Assembly (NCBI RefSeq): GCF_039538045.1
Contig: NZ_BAABBQ010000001.1
Location: 1,138,001-1,202,000, forward strand
Reading direction: 5' to 3'
Length of the DNA stretch: 64,000 bases
From: Sphingomonas swuensis
GTDB taxonomy: Bacteria; Pseudomonadota; Alphaproteobacteria; Sphingomonadales; Sphingomonadaceae
The position numbers were made by a program, and so were the translations under genes. Below are positions 1 to 9,450 of this stretch, in pieces. The notes below the pieces were generated by a model. It did not search any database. It saw only the letters and a program-made list of their open reading frames with translations, and was not told where the DNA came from. Positions within the stretch are counted from its first letter, which is position 1, and the number at the start of each line of letters is the position of its first letter.

Positions 1-1548
1 GGTGAGCACGAGCTGCGCGCGCGGGGTCAGCCGCTGGATGCCGCCGAGGAACTCGCCCATCAGCGGCCAGCGTACCTCGGCCGCGGCGGCGACGATCCCG
101 CGCCCGCGCCAGCCCTCCTCGCCGCGATAGAAGACGGTCGAGGTGAGCTGGTTCTCGTCGCTGTGGTAGATGTCGCCGCGGACATAGCCGGTCAGCAGCA
201 CCTCCTGGCCCATCCGGGTCAGCCGCCTCAGGTCCCAGCGGGCGCCGGCGAAGGCGCGCTGGCTGTCCTGGCCCTCGCGGCGGAAGACGGCGAGGCTGTT
301 GGCCTGGAGCTCGACCCGGCCGCCGAGCACCGGATCGGTCAGCCGGAGCCGTGCGTCGATGGCCGGAAGTGCGAACGGGATGCGGCTCTGGACGTCGTTC
401 TGGCGAAGTCCCTGGAAGGCCCAGCCGGCGATCGAGAGGTAGCTGTCGGTGTCGATCCGCTCGAGGTTGAGGAAGTTGCGGAAGCGGTCGTCGCGGCTGA
501 TGTCGTAGAAGCGCGCCACGGTCTTGTCGGTGGCGAGGCGAACCTGGCCGGTCAGGCTCCACAGCGGCGAGAACTGCAGCTTGCCATTGCCTTCGACATA
601 GGCGCGCAGGCCCTTCTCGTCGCGGCTGTCGTCGTAGCTCGTCTTGTCGCCGTAGGTGAGGAAGCCGCCGAGGGTGAAGGCGCCGAGCGGGTTGAGGTCG
701 CGGTAGCTGACCTCGGCGGCGGGGGCGAGGCCGGTGAAGACGTGCGGGGTGACCGTGAGGTCGCGGTTGGGTCCGAAGCGATGGTAGTAGGGGACCGAGA
801 GCTCGGCACCCCGGCGGCGGCTGAAGCGCAGCTCGGGGAGGAGGAAACCCGAATAGCCGTCGCCGCCGCCACCGGTGCCGAGGCTGAACACGGGCAGCAA
901 GGGAAGCGCGATGCCGAAGATCTCGAGCCGGCCGCGCTCGAAGCGGACCCGCTTGGTCGCTTCGTTATAGCGCACGCGGGCGGCGAGGATCCGCCAGCTC
1001 GGGCGCTTGGCGCAGCCGCTTTCGCTGGTGACCGGGCAGGGCGAATAGACCGCATTGTCGAGCCGGGTGACGGTGCCGTTGCGGGTAGCGCGGTCGGCGG
1101 CGAGGCGGCCTCCGCTCTCGAGCACGACGAGGAGGTTCTCGACCGTGGCGTCGCGCAGCGAGTCGGTCAGCACCACCCGCTCGGAAATGAGCTTGTCGCC
1201 GGCGGGCTGGACCACGACGACGTTGCCGGTCGCGACCACCTGGCCCGAGCGGCGATCCCAGCTGACCTGGTCGGCGGCGACGAAGATGCCGTCGCGGTTG
1301 AGCCGGACCTGTCCGCTTGCGGAGACCAGGTCGGCCTCGCTGTCATAGGAGACGACGTCGGCGGTGAAGGCGATGGTGCCTTCGCCGGTGGCCATCGAGG
1401 TCTCGGCCGGCGGGGCGATCTCGGGCGGGTTCGCGGGGACTGCCTCGGCGGGAGGCGCGGGCACGGCGGTTCCGTCCTGCGCCATGGCCGGGGAGGCCAG
1501 CGCCAGGATCAGCGGCAGCGCCGTCCAGCTCCGTGACGCCCAATCCAC
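1..1548 (-). CDS. lptD: LPS-assembly outer-membrane protein LptD (3' end outside window)
   Basis: Outer-membrane beta-barrel that inserts lipopolysaccharide into the outer leaflet together with LptE. The first 516 codons are present; the C-terminal part of the barrel lies outside the window. The product begins with a signal peptide ending near AMAQ. An OstA-like periplasmic domain follows, with the region around 'ADVVSYDSEADLVSASGQV' typical of the family, and then barrel strands. The start is fixed as GTG at 1546-1548, because an in-frame TAA sits five codons upstream (1561-1563) and there is no ATG between. It is divergent from pepA across about 140 bp. In related genomes surA and pdxA usually follow lptD, but that side is not visible here. 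Confidence 0.9.
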   Translation of the reverse strand, partial: MDWASRSWTALPLILALASPAMAQDGTAVPAPPAEAVPANPPEIAPPAETSMATGEGTIAFTADVVSYDSEADLVSASGQVRLNRDGIFVAADQVSWDRRSGQVVATGNVVVVQPAGDKLISERVVLTDSLRDATVENLLVVLESGGRLAADRATRNGTVTRLDNAVYSPCPVTSESGCAKRPSWRILAARVRYNEATKRVRFERGRLEIFGIALPLLPVFSLGTGGGGDGYSGFLLPELRFSRRRGAELSVPYYHRFGPNRDLTVTPHVFTGLAPAAEVSYRDLNPLGAFTLGGFLTYGDKTSYDDSRDEKGLRAYVEGNGKLQFSPLWSLTGQVRLATDKTVARFYDISRDDRFRNFLNLERIDTDSYLSIAGWAFQGLRQNDVQSRIPFALPAIDARLRLTDPVLGGRVELQANSLAVFRREGQDSQRAFAGARWDLRRLTRMGQEVLLTGYVRGDIYHSDENQLTSTVFYRGEEGWRGRGIVAAAAEVRWPLMGEFLGGIQRLTPRAQLVLT

Positions 1549-1689
1549 TCGTGTCTGCCCTTAAAGTTGCGCTGCCTGGATGAAGAAGCGCCTATTGCAG
1601 CTTGGACGGAAGGGAGCAACGGGGTTGGCAGGCCCGGCTGCCCACGCCAAATAGCCCGCGACCCTTTCCTTGAGCAGGTATCCGTCTCC

Positions 1690-3159
1690 ATGCAGATCCG
1701 TTTCGCCGACCAGCGCCCTTCCGGCTCCTTCGCCCTTGCCCTTCCTGCCGGCTCCTCGGACCGCGCCAACCTGTCCTCGCTCGGCGACGAGCGGGCGGCG
1801 GTCGAGGCAGCGGCGCGGGCGCAGCGCTTCGAAGGCGACGCGGGCGCGGTGGCCGAGGCCTGGATCGGCGGAAGCACCGCCCAGGTTCGCCGGCTGCTGC
1901 TGATCGGCACCGGCACCGCGAGCGACGGGGCGATGGCCGAGAAGCTCGGCGGCGCGGCGACCGCACGGCTGCTGACCTCGGGCGAGCGGAGCCTCGTCAT
2001 CGACCTTGGCGGAACCCGGTTCGACGCCGATTCCGCGGCTCGGCTGGCGCTCGGCGCGGCAGCCCGCGCGTGGCGCCATGACCGCTACCGGACCCGCCTC
2101 AAGGACAAGCAGAAGCCGACCCTCGAGGAGATCACCATCGTCGGCGCCCCCGAGGGATCGGAGGAGCGCTGGACCAGCCGCTACCAGCCGCTGCTCGCCG
2201 GGCTGTCGCTGACCCGCGAACTGGTCGCCGAGCCGGCGAACATCATCTACGCCGAAAGCTTCGTCGAGCGGGTCCGCAAGGCCGCCGAGGGCACCGGGCT
2301 GGTCGTCGAGGCGCTCGGCCAGGCCGAGATGGAGAAGCTCGGCATGGGCGCGCTGCTCGGGGTCAACCAGGGCAGCGAGCGCGAGCCGCGGCTGCTGGTG
2401 ATGCGCTGGAACGGCGGGACCGAGGGCGAGGCGCCGCTGGCGCTGATCGGCAAGGGCGTGACCTTCGACACCGGCGGGATTTCGATCAAGCCGGCGGCGG
2501 GCATGGAATCGATGAAGTGGGACATGGGCGGCGCGGGCGCGGTCGCCGGCGCGATGCTCGCCATCGCGCGGCGCAAGGCCAAGGCCAATGTCGTCGGCCT
2601 GTGCGGGCTGGTCGAGAACATGCCCGACGGACGGGCGCAGCGCCCGGGCGACGTGGTCACCTCGATGAACGGGCAGACTATCGAGGTCATCAACACCGAT
2701 GCCGAGGGACGGCTCGTCCTCGCCGACGTGATGACCTACGCGCAGCAGACCTTCCGGCCCAGGCGGATGGTCGACCTGGCGACGCTCACCGGAGCGATGC
2801 TGATCGCGCTCGGGCACGAGCATGGCGGGCTGTTCTCGAACGACGACGCGCTGGCCGGCGAACTGACCGCGGCGGGGCTCGAGACCGGCGACAAATTGTG
2901 GCGGATGCCGCTCGGCGAGGCCTATGACCGGCTGATCGACAGCCCGATCGCCGACATCAAGAATGTCGGCCCGCGCGAGGCCGGCTCGATCACCGCCGCC
3001 CAGTTCCTCGCCCGCTTCGTCGAGGAGGGGGTCGAATGGGCCCACCTCGACATCGCCGGCATGGTCTGGAGCGACAAGCCCGGCACCACCTTCGACAAGG
3101 GCGCGACCGGCTATGGCGTTCGGCTGCTCGACCGCTGGGTGGAGCAGGTGGCGGGCTAG
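1690..3159 (+). CDS. pepA: Leucyl aminopeptidase (M17 family)
   Basis: Cytosolic dimetal aminopeptidase that releases N-terminal residues from peptides. The 489-aa product has the usual family length. It carries the M17 signature NTDAEGRL at about residues 335-342 and the metal/lysine segment around 'GKGVTFDTGGISIKPA'. The frame stays open further upstream, but the ATG at 1690 (MQIRFAD) is chosen because the extra 41 codons look non-coding and read through the lptD/pepA promoter region. It is followed immediately by holC, whose GTG start abuts the pepA stop, so the two are very probably cotranscribed. Confidence 0.95.
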   Translation: MQIRFADQRPSGSFALALPAGSSDRANLSSLGDERAAVEAAARAQRFEGDAGAVAEAWIGGSTAQVRRLLLIGTGTASDGAMAEKLGGAATARLLTSGERSLVIDLGGTRFDADSAARLALGAAARAWRHDRYRTRLKDKQKPTLEEITIVGAPEGSEERWTSRYQPLLAGLSLTRELVAEPANIIYAESFVERVRKAAEGTGLVVEALGQAEMEKLGMGALLGVNQGSEREPRLLVMRWNGGTEGEAPLALIGKGVTFDTGGISIKPAAGMESMKWDMGGAGAVAGAMLAIARRKAKANVVGLCGLVENMPDGRAQRPGDVVTSMNGQTIEVINTDAEGRLVLADVMTYAQQTFRPRRMVDLATLTGAMLIALGHEHGGLFSNDDALAGELTAAGLETGDKLWRMPLGEAYDRLIDSPIADIKNVGPREAGSITAAQFLARFVEEGVEWAHLDIAGMVWSDKPGTTFDKGATGYGVRLLDRWVEQVAG

Positions 3160-3597
3160 GTGCTCGTCGACTTCTACCAGCTGGCGGGATCGCCGCCCGA
3201 GCAGATCATCGCTAGCATCGCCGGCAAGCTCCTCAAGGAGGGCGAGCGGCTGCTGGTGGTGATGGAGGACGAGGGCGCGCTGGCGCGGCTCGACCGGCTG
3301 CTGTGGGACACGGGTGAGGCGAGCTTCCTCCCACACGCGCTCGCCGGGGGTCCGGACGACGCACGCCAGCCGATCCTGCTTTCGACCACGCCCGACCCGG
3401 TCAATGGCGCGCGCAACCTCGCGGTCGCCGACGGCGAATGGCGCGAGGCGGCGCTGACCTTCGAGCGTGCCTTTCACCTGTTCGACGAGGGCCAGCTCAC
3501 GCAGTCCAGGCAGGCCTGGAAGCTGCTCAGCGGGCGCGAAGGGGTCGAGCGGCGCTACTGGGCACAGGAAGACGGGCGCTGGGTCAACAAGGGCTGA
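3160..3597 (+). CDS. holC: DNA polymerase III subunit chi
   Basis: Clamp-loader accessory subunit that links the polymerase III holoenzyme to single-strand binding protein. The 145-aa product shows the family layout: '[13 protein letters not shown]' at the N terminus, '[18 protein letters not shown]' in the middle and '[13 protein letters not shown]' at the end. The GTG start at 3160 directly follows the pepA TAG, so translation is probably coupled. A pepA-holC pairing is common in alphaproteobacteria. Confidence 0.93.
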   Translation: MLVDFYQLAGSPPEQIIASIAGKLLKEGERLLVVMEDEGALARLDRLLWDTGEASFLPHALAGGPDDARQPILLSTTPDPVNGARNLAVADGEWREAALTFERAFHLFDEGQLTQSRQAWKLLSGREGVERRYWAQEDGRWVNKG

Positions 3598-3673
3598 GCC
3601 TTGCCTGTCCGGGCTCCGGCGGCTAGGGGCGCGGCCAATCCCGACCCTCAACCAACAGGAGCCTCGCGACGCC

Positions 3674-4096
3674 ATGGCGATTACGCGCACCTTTTCGATC
3701 ATCAAGCCCGACGCCACCCGCCGCAACCTGACCGGTGCGGTCACCAAGATGCTCGAGGAAGCCGGCCTGCGCGTCGTCGCTTCCAAGCGCATCCAGATGA
3801 CCAAGGAGCAGGCCGAGGGCTTCTACGGCGTGCACCGCGAGCGTCCCTTCTTCAACGACCTCGTCGGCTTCATGATCTCGGGCCCGGTCGTCGTCCAGGT
3901 GCTCGAGGGCGAGGACGCCGTGAAGCGCAACCGCGACATCATGGGCGCGACCAACCCCGAGAACGCTGACGCCGGCACCATCCGCAAGGAACTGGCCGAG
4001 TCGATCGAGGCGAACTCGGTCCACGGTTCGGACTCGGACGAGAATGCCAAGATCGAAATCGACTATTTCTTCAAGCCCGAAGAGATCGTCGGCTAA
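3674..4096 (+). CDS. ndk: Nucleoside diphosphate kinase
   Basis: Transfers the gamma phosphate from NTPs to NDPs through a phosphohistidine and so balances nucleotide pools. The 140-aa product is full length. The active-site histidine is in NSVHGSDS at residue 117, and the N-terminal 'TFSIIKPDA' strand and '[14 protein letters not shown]' segment are canonical. The ATG at 3674 (MAITRTFS) is the family start; the open frame upstream runs back into holC and is not coding. A good intrinsic terminator follows at 4137. Confidence 0.97.
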   Translation: MAITRTFSIIKPDATRRNLTGAVTKMLEEAGLRVVASKRIQMTKEQAEGFYGVHRERPFFNDLVGFMISGPVVVQVLEGEDAVKRNRDIMGATNPENADAGTIRKELAESIEANSVHGSDSDENAKIEIDYFFKPEEIVG

Positions 4097-4136
4097 GCCA
4101 AGCCACGCGAGCGCGTTTCGCGACGCGCATCAACGG

Positions 4137-4169
4137 AAGCCCGTCGGACTGCCGTCCGGCGGGCTTTCC
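4137..4169 (+). terminator. Rho-independent terminator of ndk
   Basis: A 12-bp stem (4137-4148 with 4155-4166, one G-T wobble) with a 6-nt loop ends in CGGGCTTT, 40 bp after the ndk stop and ahead of the convergent UrcA-family gene. It may also serve the opposite strand. Confidence 0.75.
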
Positions 4170-4194
4170 TGCGTCTGGCGGGGACGCGGCGCGG

Positions 4195-4581
4195 TCAGTT
4201 GCCAATCACCATGCTGATGGCGATCGCGGGACCAACCGGAAGCCCGGCCATCTTGCGCTTGGCCCGATCGATCGCCGCCGCGACCTGATCGTCGGTGCTT
4301 TCGATCGCCGACCGTGTGCACAGGTCGTTGTCGTAGCCGTTGATGTCGAAGCAGAGCGAGTTGGCGGTGCGATGGATCCGCCAGTCGAAACGACGCTGGT
4401 CCTGCTTGAGCGCAAGGTTGAGGTCGGCATAGGAAACCGTGCGCTGGAGCTCGGGATCGATCTGCGGTGCCTTGACGACGATGTCGGGACGGGGCGCGGC
4501 CAGGCTGTCGGTCGCTCCCGCGGTAAGCACGGTACCGAGGAACAGGGCGGCGGCGATGCACGCGACTTTACGGTCGTTCAT
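4195..4581 (-). CDS. UrcA family protein
   Basis: Small secreted protein (128 aa) with an N-terminal signal peptide ending near 'GATDSLAAP'. The mature part has the UrcA-family pattern: 'VSYADLNL', a basic helix with 'RIHRTANSLC', then 'CTRSAI' and a C-terminal helix. UrcA proteins are frequent in Sphingomonadales and Caulobacterales, and their function is unknown. The ATG has a strong AGGAGG ribosome-binding site at ideal spacing. It lies 52 bp downstream of the LytTR-type regulator, separated from it by a hairpin, so it probably has its own expression. Confidence 0.8.
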   Translation of the reverse strand: MNDRKVACIAAALFLGTVLTAGATDSLAAPRPDIVVKAPQIDPELQRTVSYADLNLALKQDQRRFDWRIHRTANSLCFDINGYDNDLCTRSAIESTDDQVAAAIDRAKRKMAGLPVGPAIAISMVIGN

Positions 4582-4597
4582 GGAACCCTCCTGAAAG

Positions 4598-4616
4598 CGA
4601 GCCGTGTGACGGCTCG
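4598..4616 (-). terminator. Hairpin between the LytTR-type regulator and the UrcA gene
   Basis: A perfect 8-bp inverted repeat (CGAGCCGT/ACGGCTCG) with a 3-nt loop lies after the regulator stop and just before the UrcA ribosome-binding site. On the minus strand it is followed by CTTTC, a weak T tract. It could be a terminator or a leader hairpin of the UrcA gene. Confidence 0.45.
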
Positions 4617-4633
4617 ACGCTTCTCTTGCGCGT

Positions 4634-5326
4634 TCAGTGAGGAAGCTTCAGGTCAATTTCGTTGAAGGGAGCCAGGCCCTCCTTGAGCGCTCCATTTGTC
4701 GAAGAATCGCGACGAGGGGTCGACGACTCGCCCGCAACCAGGCGCATCACGGCGGCAACGTTCGAATGGGCGATGGCGACCTCGGTCCCATCCTTGAGCC
4801 TCGCGGTCCAGCGGCGGCCCTCATGGGTCAGTCGCTCGATGAAGCCGACCCGCGCCAGGCAGGATCGCCGGAGCCGGATGAAGTTCGGTGGCGCGAGCTG
4901 CTCGGACAAATGCGCCATGGTCGCATGGACGAGGCAGTTCCACTCGCCGACATGGACCCGCATATAGTCGCCCTCGGCGAGGACCTTGTCGACGAGGCTG
5001 CTCGCCACCTGCTTCATCCCGCCCTCGCAGGGCAGCCAGATCGCCTGGCCGTCGCCGTCTTCGCGGCACTCGATCCGGCTGGAGATGAAGCTGAAGTCGA
5101 GCCGGCTGGCCAGCTGGGCGAGGTGAGGCCGCATGCGCTCGACCTGGTCGGTGTAGTGGGCGAGCGACTGGAAGCGGCATTCGACGATGAGGTCGTACTT
5201 GCCCGACGCCTGCATGTAGCTGTCGACGCAGGGGCAGTGGCTGAGGCCCTGCTTGAAGCGTGCGAGGTCGTCGGCGGGAGCGCGGATGTCGAAGGCAAGA
5301 CAGGCGAGAACGGCAAGCTCGGGCAT
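4634..5326 (-). CDS. Transcriptional regulator with Lrp/AsnC-type ligand domain and LytTR DNA-binding domain
   Basis: A 230-aa cytosolic protein. Residues 1 to about 80 match the RAM ligand-binding domain of Lrp/AsnC regulators, with 'SGKYDLIVECRF' in the diagnostic strand. Residues of about 105-200 match a LytTR DNA-binding domain: 'AEGDYMRVHV', 'FIRLRRSCLARV' and 'LKDGTEVAIAHS'. The start ATG at 5326 (MPELAVLACL) has a GGGGAAG site 5 nt upstream; the longer open frame runs into purN. LytTR domains usually follow a receiver or membrane sensor, and the Lrp domain usually follows a helix-turn-helix, so the combination is unusual. The ligand and targets are unknown. The UrcA-family gene is the next gene downstream. 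Confidence 0.72.
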   Translation of the reverse strand: MPELAVLACLAFDIRAPADDLARFKQGLSHCPCVDSYMQASGKYDLIVECRFQSLAHYTDQVERMRPHLAQLASRLDFSFISSRIECREDGDGQAIWLPCEGGMKQVASSLVDKVLAEGDYMRVHVGEWNCLVHATMAHLSEQLAPPNFIRLRRSCLARVGFIERLTHEGRRWTARLKDGTEVAIAHSNVAAVMRLVAGESSTPRRDSSTNGALKEGLAPFNEIDLKLPH

Positions 5327-5400
5327 GGCGCTGCTTCCCCCTGGAAGCGCCTTTCCAATTACTAGAGCCGCGCCGAGTCGGCAACGCTCCGGGGCAGTGT

Positions 5401-6366
5401 CTAGAACTCTTCCGCCGCCCGGATCAGCCGAGTGAGCCGGGCCGGGGCCGACGATTGCCAGCTCCGCTCGAGCCAGCCTCGCACCGCGTCCCAGTCGGTG
5501 TCCGGGCGGTTGAGCCTGAGGCCCAGCCAGCCGCTCGCACCATAATATTTGGGCCAATAGTAGAGCTCGGGATGCGCCTCGATCAGCCCGGTCATCTCGT
5601 CGGGGCCGCTGGCGCGAAGGAGAAGGCCGATCGCGTCCGAGCCGTGGTGGCGGTCGGCGAGGATTGCGAAATGCTTGGCGGTCTTCTCGCTCCCCACCGC
5701 CCAGCCGGGCGAACCGTGGTTCGACTTGCGGATCACCGCGGGCAGCGCCGCGGCGAGCGCATCGATCTGCGCCTCGATCCAGTCGGCATCCTGGTGTCGT
5801 GCGACATAGGCGCGGAGCGTCGCCGGGTAGAGCTGGTGCTCGGCGAGGCGGACCCGGGAGGCGAGCGTCTCGGGCGTGTCGCCGGGGCGGATCGCAACCG
5901 CGACCTGGCCGAGAATCTCGCCGGAATCGACCTCCTCGGTGACGAGATGGACGGTGCAGCCGGCCTGCGCGTCGCCTGCCTCGAGCGCTCGGGCATGAGT
6001 GTCGAGCCCGGGATAAAGCGGGAGCAGGCTGGGGTGGATGTTGAGGAGCCGGCCGGCCCAGCGCGCGACGAAGTCGGGGGTGAGCAGGCGCATGTAACCT
6101 GCAAGCGCCACCGCGTCGGGGCGGGCCGCGGCAAGGGCGTCGTGGAGAAGCTGGTCGAAATCCGCGCGGGCAAGGCCGGAATGCGACCGGGCCCAGGTCG
6201 GAACGCCTTCGGCCTCGGCCAGCGCGAGGCCGGGCGCTTCGGGATTGTTCGAGGCGACGAGGACGATCTCGAACGGGCTTCCGTCGAGGCGGCTGGCATA
6301 GAGGAGGGCGGCCATGTTGCTGCCCTCGCCCGAGATGACGACGGCGACGCGGGCCTTGTCAGCCAT
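5401..6366 (-). CDS. purN: Phosphoribosylglycinamide formyltransferase fused to an MmcQ/YjbR-like domain
   Basis: Third step of purine synthesis: GAR plus 10-formyl-THF gives FGAR. Residues 1-190 are a complete GART enzyme, with the catalytic residues N109, H111 (NIHPSLLP) and D147 (VDSGEIL). Residues of about 195-321 form a second domain of the MmcQ/YjbR type, with '[10 protein letters not shown]' and '[17 protein letters not shown]'. No stop or frameshift separates the two. Stand-alone PurN is about 200 aa, so 321 aa reflects a real fusion. The ATG at 6366 overlaps the purM stop by 8 nt, so the two are translationally coupled. Confidence 0.9.
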   Translation of the reverse strand: MADKARVAVVISGEGSNMAALLYASRLDGSPFEIVLVASNNPEAPGLALAEAEGVPTWARSHSGLARADFDQLLHDALAAARPDAVALAGYMRLLTPDFVARWAGRLLNIHPSLLPLYPGLDTHARALEAGDAQAGCTVHLVTEEVDSGEILGQVAVAIRPGDTPETLASRVRLAEHQLYPATLRAYVARHQDADWIEAQIDALAAALPAVIRKSNHGSPGWAVGSEKTAKHFAILADRHHGSDAIGLLLRASGPDEMTGLIEAHPELYYWPKYYGASGWLGLRLNRPDTDWDAVRGWLERSWQSSAPARLTRLIRAAEEF

Positions 6367-7444
6367 GATGGTGCGTGGCGCTCCACATGCCGCGCGCGCT
6401 CCAGCTTTCGTCCGAGCCGCGCACGGTGCAGCCGCGCTCGCCCTCGACGACCTCGCCGATGCGGTGGACGGTTTCGCCCGCTGCGGCGAGACTATCGGCA
6501 AGCGCCTCGGCCTGGTCGGGCGCGGCCGCGACGACCATCCCGATCCCGCAGTTGAAGGTCCGGGCGAGCTCCTCGGGCTCGATCTGCCCGCCGGCCTGGA
6601 GCCAGGCGAACAGGGGCGGAAGCGGCCACAGGTCGGCGTCGACCACCGCGTGGCAGCCCGCGGGAAGCACCCGCGGGATGTTCTCGAGCAGGCCGCCACC
6701 GGTGATGTGGGCAAGCCCACGGACGCGACCTGCGCGGATCTCGGGAAGCAGGCTCTTCACATAGATCCGGGTGGGCTCGAGCAGGAGGTCGCCAAGCAGA
6801 TGCTCGGGCGCGAAGCGAGCCGGGCGGTCGAGCCGCCAGCCGTTCACCTCGATCAGCTTGCGGACCAGGCTGAAGCCGTTCGAGTGGACTCCCGAGCTGG
6901 CGAGGCCGAGCAGCTGGTCGCCGGGGCGGATCTCCTGACCGGTGAGCTGCTGGCCACGCTCGACCGCGCCGACGCAGAAGCCGGCGAGGTCATAGTCGCC
7001 GGGCGCGTACATGCCGGGCATTTCGGCGGTCTCGCCCCCGATCAGCGCGCAGCCGGCCTGGAGGCAGCCCTGGGCGATCGAGGCGACCACCGCCTCGGCG
7101 ACCCCGTTGTCGAGCTTGCCGGTGGCGAAATAGTCGAGGAAGAAGAGCGGCTCGGCACCCTGGACGACAAGGTCGTTGGCGCACATCGCGACGAGGTCGA
7201 TTCCGACCCCATCGTGGCGGCCGAGGTCGATCGCGAGCTTCAGCTTGGTCCCGACCCCGTCGTTGGCGGCGACCAGGATGGGATCGGTGAAGCCCGCGGC
7301 GCGAAGGTCGAAAAATCCGCCGAATCCGCCGAGGTCGGCGTCGGCGCCCGGCCGCCGCGTGCTCCGCGCGAGCGGACCGATCGCCTTCACCAGCGCATTG
7401 CCCGCGGCGATGTTCACGCCGGCCTGTTCATATGTCAGCCCCAT
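6359..7444 (-). CDS. purM: Phosphoribosylformylglycinamidine cyclo-ligase (AIR synthetase)
   Basis: Fifth step of purine synthesis: ATP-dependent ring closure of FGAM to AIR. The 361-aa product has family length, with '[12 protein letters not shown]' at the start, the metal/ATP segments '[11 protein letters not shown]' and '[16 protein letters not shown]', and 'GGETAEMPG'. The ATG at 7444 gives the canonical N terminus. It forms an operon with purN and is divergent from the DUF2066-hda operon across 63 bp. Confidence 0.96.
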   Translation of the reverse strand: MGLTYEQAGVNIAAGNALVKAIGPLARSTRRPGADADLGGFGGFFDLRAAGFTDPILVAANDGVGTKLKLAIDLGRHDGVGIDLVAMCANDLVVQGAEPLFFLDYFATGKLDNGVAEAVVASIAQGCLQAGCALIGGETAEMPGMYAPGDYDLAGFCVGAVERGQQLTGQEIRPGDQLLGLASSGVHSNGFSLVRKLIEVNGWRLDRPARFAPEHLLGDLLLEPTRIYVKSLLPEIRAGRVRGLAHITGGGLLENIPRVLPAGCHAVVDADLWPLPPLFAWLQAGGQIEPEELARTFNCGIGMVVAAAPDQAEALADSLAAAGETVHRIGEVVEGERGCTVRGSDESWSARGMWSATHHHG

Positions 7445-7507
7445 GGAACAGGCGCCTAGCCCACAAGAGCCTTGGAAATCGAGCCCCAAGCTGCTTTGAG
7501 GCGTGGC

Positions 7508-8827
7508 ATGTCGCTCCGTGCTCCGGGTCTGATGCTCAGCTTCCTTCTCCTGCTCTCGCTGGCGGGAGGCGGAGCGGTGGTCGCGCAGCTCGAGAGCGGG
7601 GACCGCGGAATCCCGCCGCTCGACAGCTCGAGCACGCTCGAGATCGGCGGAATCAAGGTCGACATCGCCGCCAAGGATGCCGAGAGCGCGCGGCTCGCCG
7701 GCTGGCGCGAGGCGCAGCGGATCGGCTTCGCCCGGCTTTGGGCGCGGATGCACAAGAGGCCCGAGACCGAAGCGCCCAAGGTGCCCGATGGAACGCTCGA
7801 CGATCTCGTCAGCTCGATCAGCATCGAGGAAGAGAAGATCGCGCCGGGCCGCTACATCGCGACGCTCGGCGTGCTGTTCGACCGCTCGCGCTCGGGTGCG
7901 CTGCTCGGCAGCGACGGACCGGTGCGACGCTCGGCGCCGATGCTGCTGATCCCGATCCTGACCAGCGGCGGGACCTCGACCAGCGTCGAGCTTCGCAACA
8001 GCTGGCAGCGCGCGTGGGCCGGCTATCGCACGTCGGGAAGCGCGATCGATTATGTGCGCGTGTCGGGGCAGGGGATCGATCCGCTGCTGATCAACGCCGC
8101 GCAGACGAGGCGGCCCGGCCGCGCGATGTGGCGCAGCATCACCGACTTCTACGGCGCGGCCGACATCCTCGTCGCCGAGGCGCAGGTTCGGCGGCTCTAC
8201 CCCGGCGGTCCCGCGGTCGCGACCTTCATCGGCTATTTCGGCGCCGACAGGCGACCGCTCGGTGCCTTCACCCTTCGCGCCGCGGACAGTGCCGGCGTGC
8301 CTCGGATGATGGCCGAGGGCGTCGCGCAGATGGACGCGCTCTACACCCGCTACCTCGCCGCGGGCGAGCTTCGCCCCGATCCGAGCCTGATCATCCCCGA
8401 AGTCCCGCTTCCGCCCGAGGAAGAAGAGGAAGTGGTCGAGCAGAAGCCGGCCGAGCGGGTGATCCAGATCGCAGTCACCTCGCCTTACTCGCCGGTCGGC
8501 TGGCTGCGTTCGATCCCGGGCGTGCGCAGCGTCCAGGAGATCGGCGCGCAGGTGCTGGTCGTCCGCTACAGCGGCTCGCCGGGTCAGCTGGCCGGAGCGC
8601 TCAATGCGCGCGGCTGGCAGACCAACAGCGCAAGCGGCGTGCTGACCATCACCGGCTATGCGCCTCCAGCGTCGGCCGCGACCCCGGCCCCGGTTCCCGC
8701 GCCACCGCCCGCGGGAGGTCCGCCCGCGCCGACCCCGCCGAGGCCGCAGCCGCAGCCGCAGCCCACGCAGGGCGCACGCGAGCCGCTGGTCCCGGTGCCG
8801 ACGACCCGGAACTCGGGGGATCGATGA
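7508..8827 (+). CDS. DUF2066 domain-containing secreted protein
   Basis: A 439-aa exported protein of unknown function. It has a signal peptide (hydrophobic stretch '[15 protein letters not shown]'), a DUF2066-type domain over about the first 250 residues, an acidic linker '[10 protein letters not shown]', a second small alpha/beta domain with '[19 protein letters not shown]', and a Pro/Ala/Gln-rich tail. The ATG at 7508 gives a proper signal peptide; an ATG 12 codons earlier is less likely. The stop overlaps the hda start (ATGA), making it the first gene of the operon with hda, ppk and ppx. Alphaproteobacteria often keep this gene beside hda. Confidence 0.7.
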   Translation: MSLRAPGLMLSFLLLLSLAGGGAVVAQLESGDRGIPPLDSSSTLEIGGIKVDIAAKDAESARLAGWREAQRIGFARLWARMHKRPETEAPKVPDGTLDDLVSSISIEEEKIAPGRYIATLGVLFDRSRSGALLGSDGPVRRSAPMLLIPILTSGGTSTSVELRNSWQRAWAGYRTSGSAIDYVRVSGQGIDPLLINAAQTRRPGRAMWRSITDFYGAADILVAEAQVRRLYPGGPAVATFIGYFGADRRPLGAFTLRAADSAGVPRMMAEGVAQMDALYTRYLAAGELRPDPSLIIPEVPLPPEEEEEVVEQKPAERVIQIAVTSPYSPVGWLRSIPGVRSVQEIGAQVLVVRYSGSPGQLAGALNARGWQTNSASGVLTITGYAPPASAATPAPVPAPPPAGGPPAPTPPRPQPQPQPTQGAREPLVPVPTTRNSGDR

Positions 8828-9450
8828 AACTCCCCGACCAGTTCGCGCTTCCGCTCGACTGGCCCCAGGGGAGCGACGACAGCCGGTTCATCCTCAGCGA
8901 GGCCAACCAGGCGGCGCACGAGCATTTCCAGTTCTGGAGCCGCTGGCCGGTCAAGGCGACGATCCTGATAGGGCCGCGCCGCTCGGGCCGCTCGCTGCTG
9001 GCGCGCAACTTCGTCGCCCGGGTTGGCGGGCGTCTGTTCGACCCGGCTGAGGACCATGAGGAGGAGGCGCTCTTCCACGCCTGGAACCAGGCGCAGGAGA
9101 CGGGCCTGCCGCTGGTGCTGGTCGCAAGCGCCGCTCCGCCCGATTGGAGCATCGCGCTGCCCGACCTTCGGACCCGGCTTGCGGTGACCCCGGTGGTGCG
9201 GATCGAGCAGCCCGACGACCGCCTGTTCGCCGCGCTCATCCAGCGCCTGTTCGCCGATCGCGGTCTGCACCTTCCCGAGGAGGCGCTGCGTTACGTGGTC
9301 AGCCGGGTGACCCGCGACTATTGGACCGCGGAGCGGGTGGTCGACGCGATCGACCGCTTTGCCATCGCCGAGCGGGCTCGGCTGACCGTGCCGACGGTCC
9401 GGCGGGCGCTGGTCGCCGGCGGTCTGATCACGGGAGGAATCGAGGAGTGA
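8824..9450 (+). CDS. hda: DnaA-related regulator (Hda/HdaA type)
   Basis: AAA+ protein related to DnaA domain III that, with the sliding clamp, stimulates ATP hydrolysis on DnaA to prevent over-initiation. The 208-aa product begins with QFALPLDW, a likely clamp-binding peptide. Walker A reads GPRRSGRS, where the usual lysine is arginine; to my knowledge E. coli Hda has the same change, so this need not mean loss of function. The Walker B region is weak ('LPLVLVASA'). It has ATGA overlap with the gene upstream and GTGA overlap with ppk. Note that the clamp motif and AAA+ assignment are read by eye. Confidence 0.82.
   Translation: MKLPDQFALPLDWPQGSDDSRFILSEANQAAHEHFQFWSRWPVKATILIGPRRSGRSLLARNFVARVGGRLFDPAEDHEEEALFHAWNQAQETGLPLVLVASAAPPDWSIALPDLRTRLAVTPVVRIEQPDDRLFAALIQRLFADRGLHLPEEALRYVVSRVTRDYWTAERVVDAIDRFAIAERARLTVPTVRRALVAGGLITGGIEE

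Noticed and set aside
163..1536. Plus-strand open frame of 457 codons opposite lptD
   Set aside because: It is the antisense shadow of the LptD frame; the composition is typical of reverse-complement GC-rich coding sequence (Ala/Glu/Val/Gly runs) and no family is recognisable.
1561..3804. Minus-strand open frame of 747 codons opposite pepA/holC
   Set aside because: Antisense to two clearly identified genes, low-complexity composition, no domain.
8824..9450. Arginine in place of the Walker A lysine in Hda as a sign of inactivation
   Set aside because: From what I recall, E. coli Hda carries the same Gly-Arg-Ser motif, so it is a family trait rather than an anomaly.
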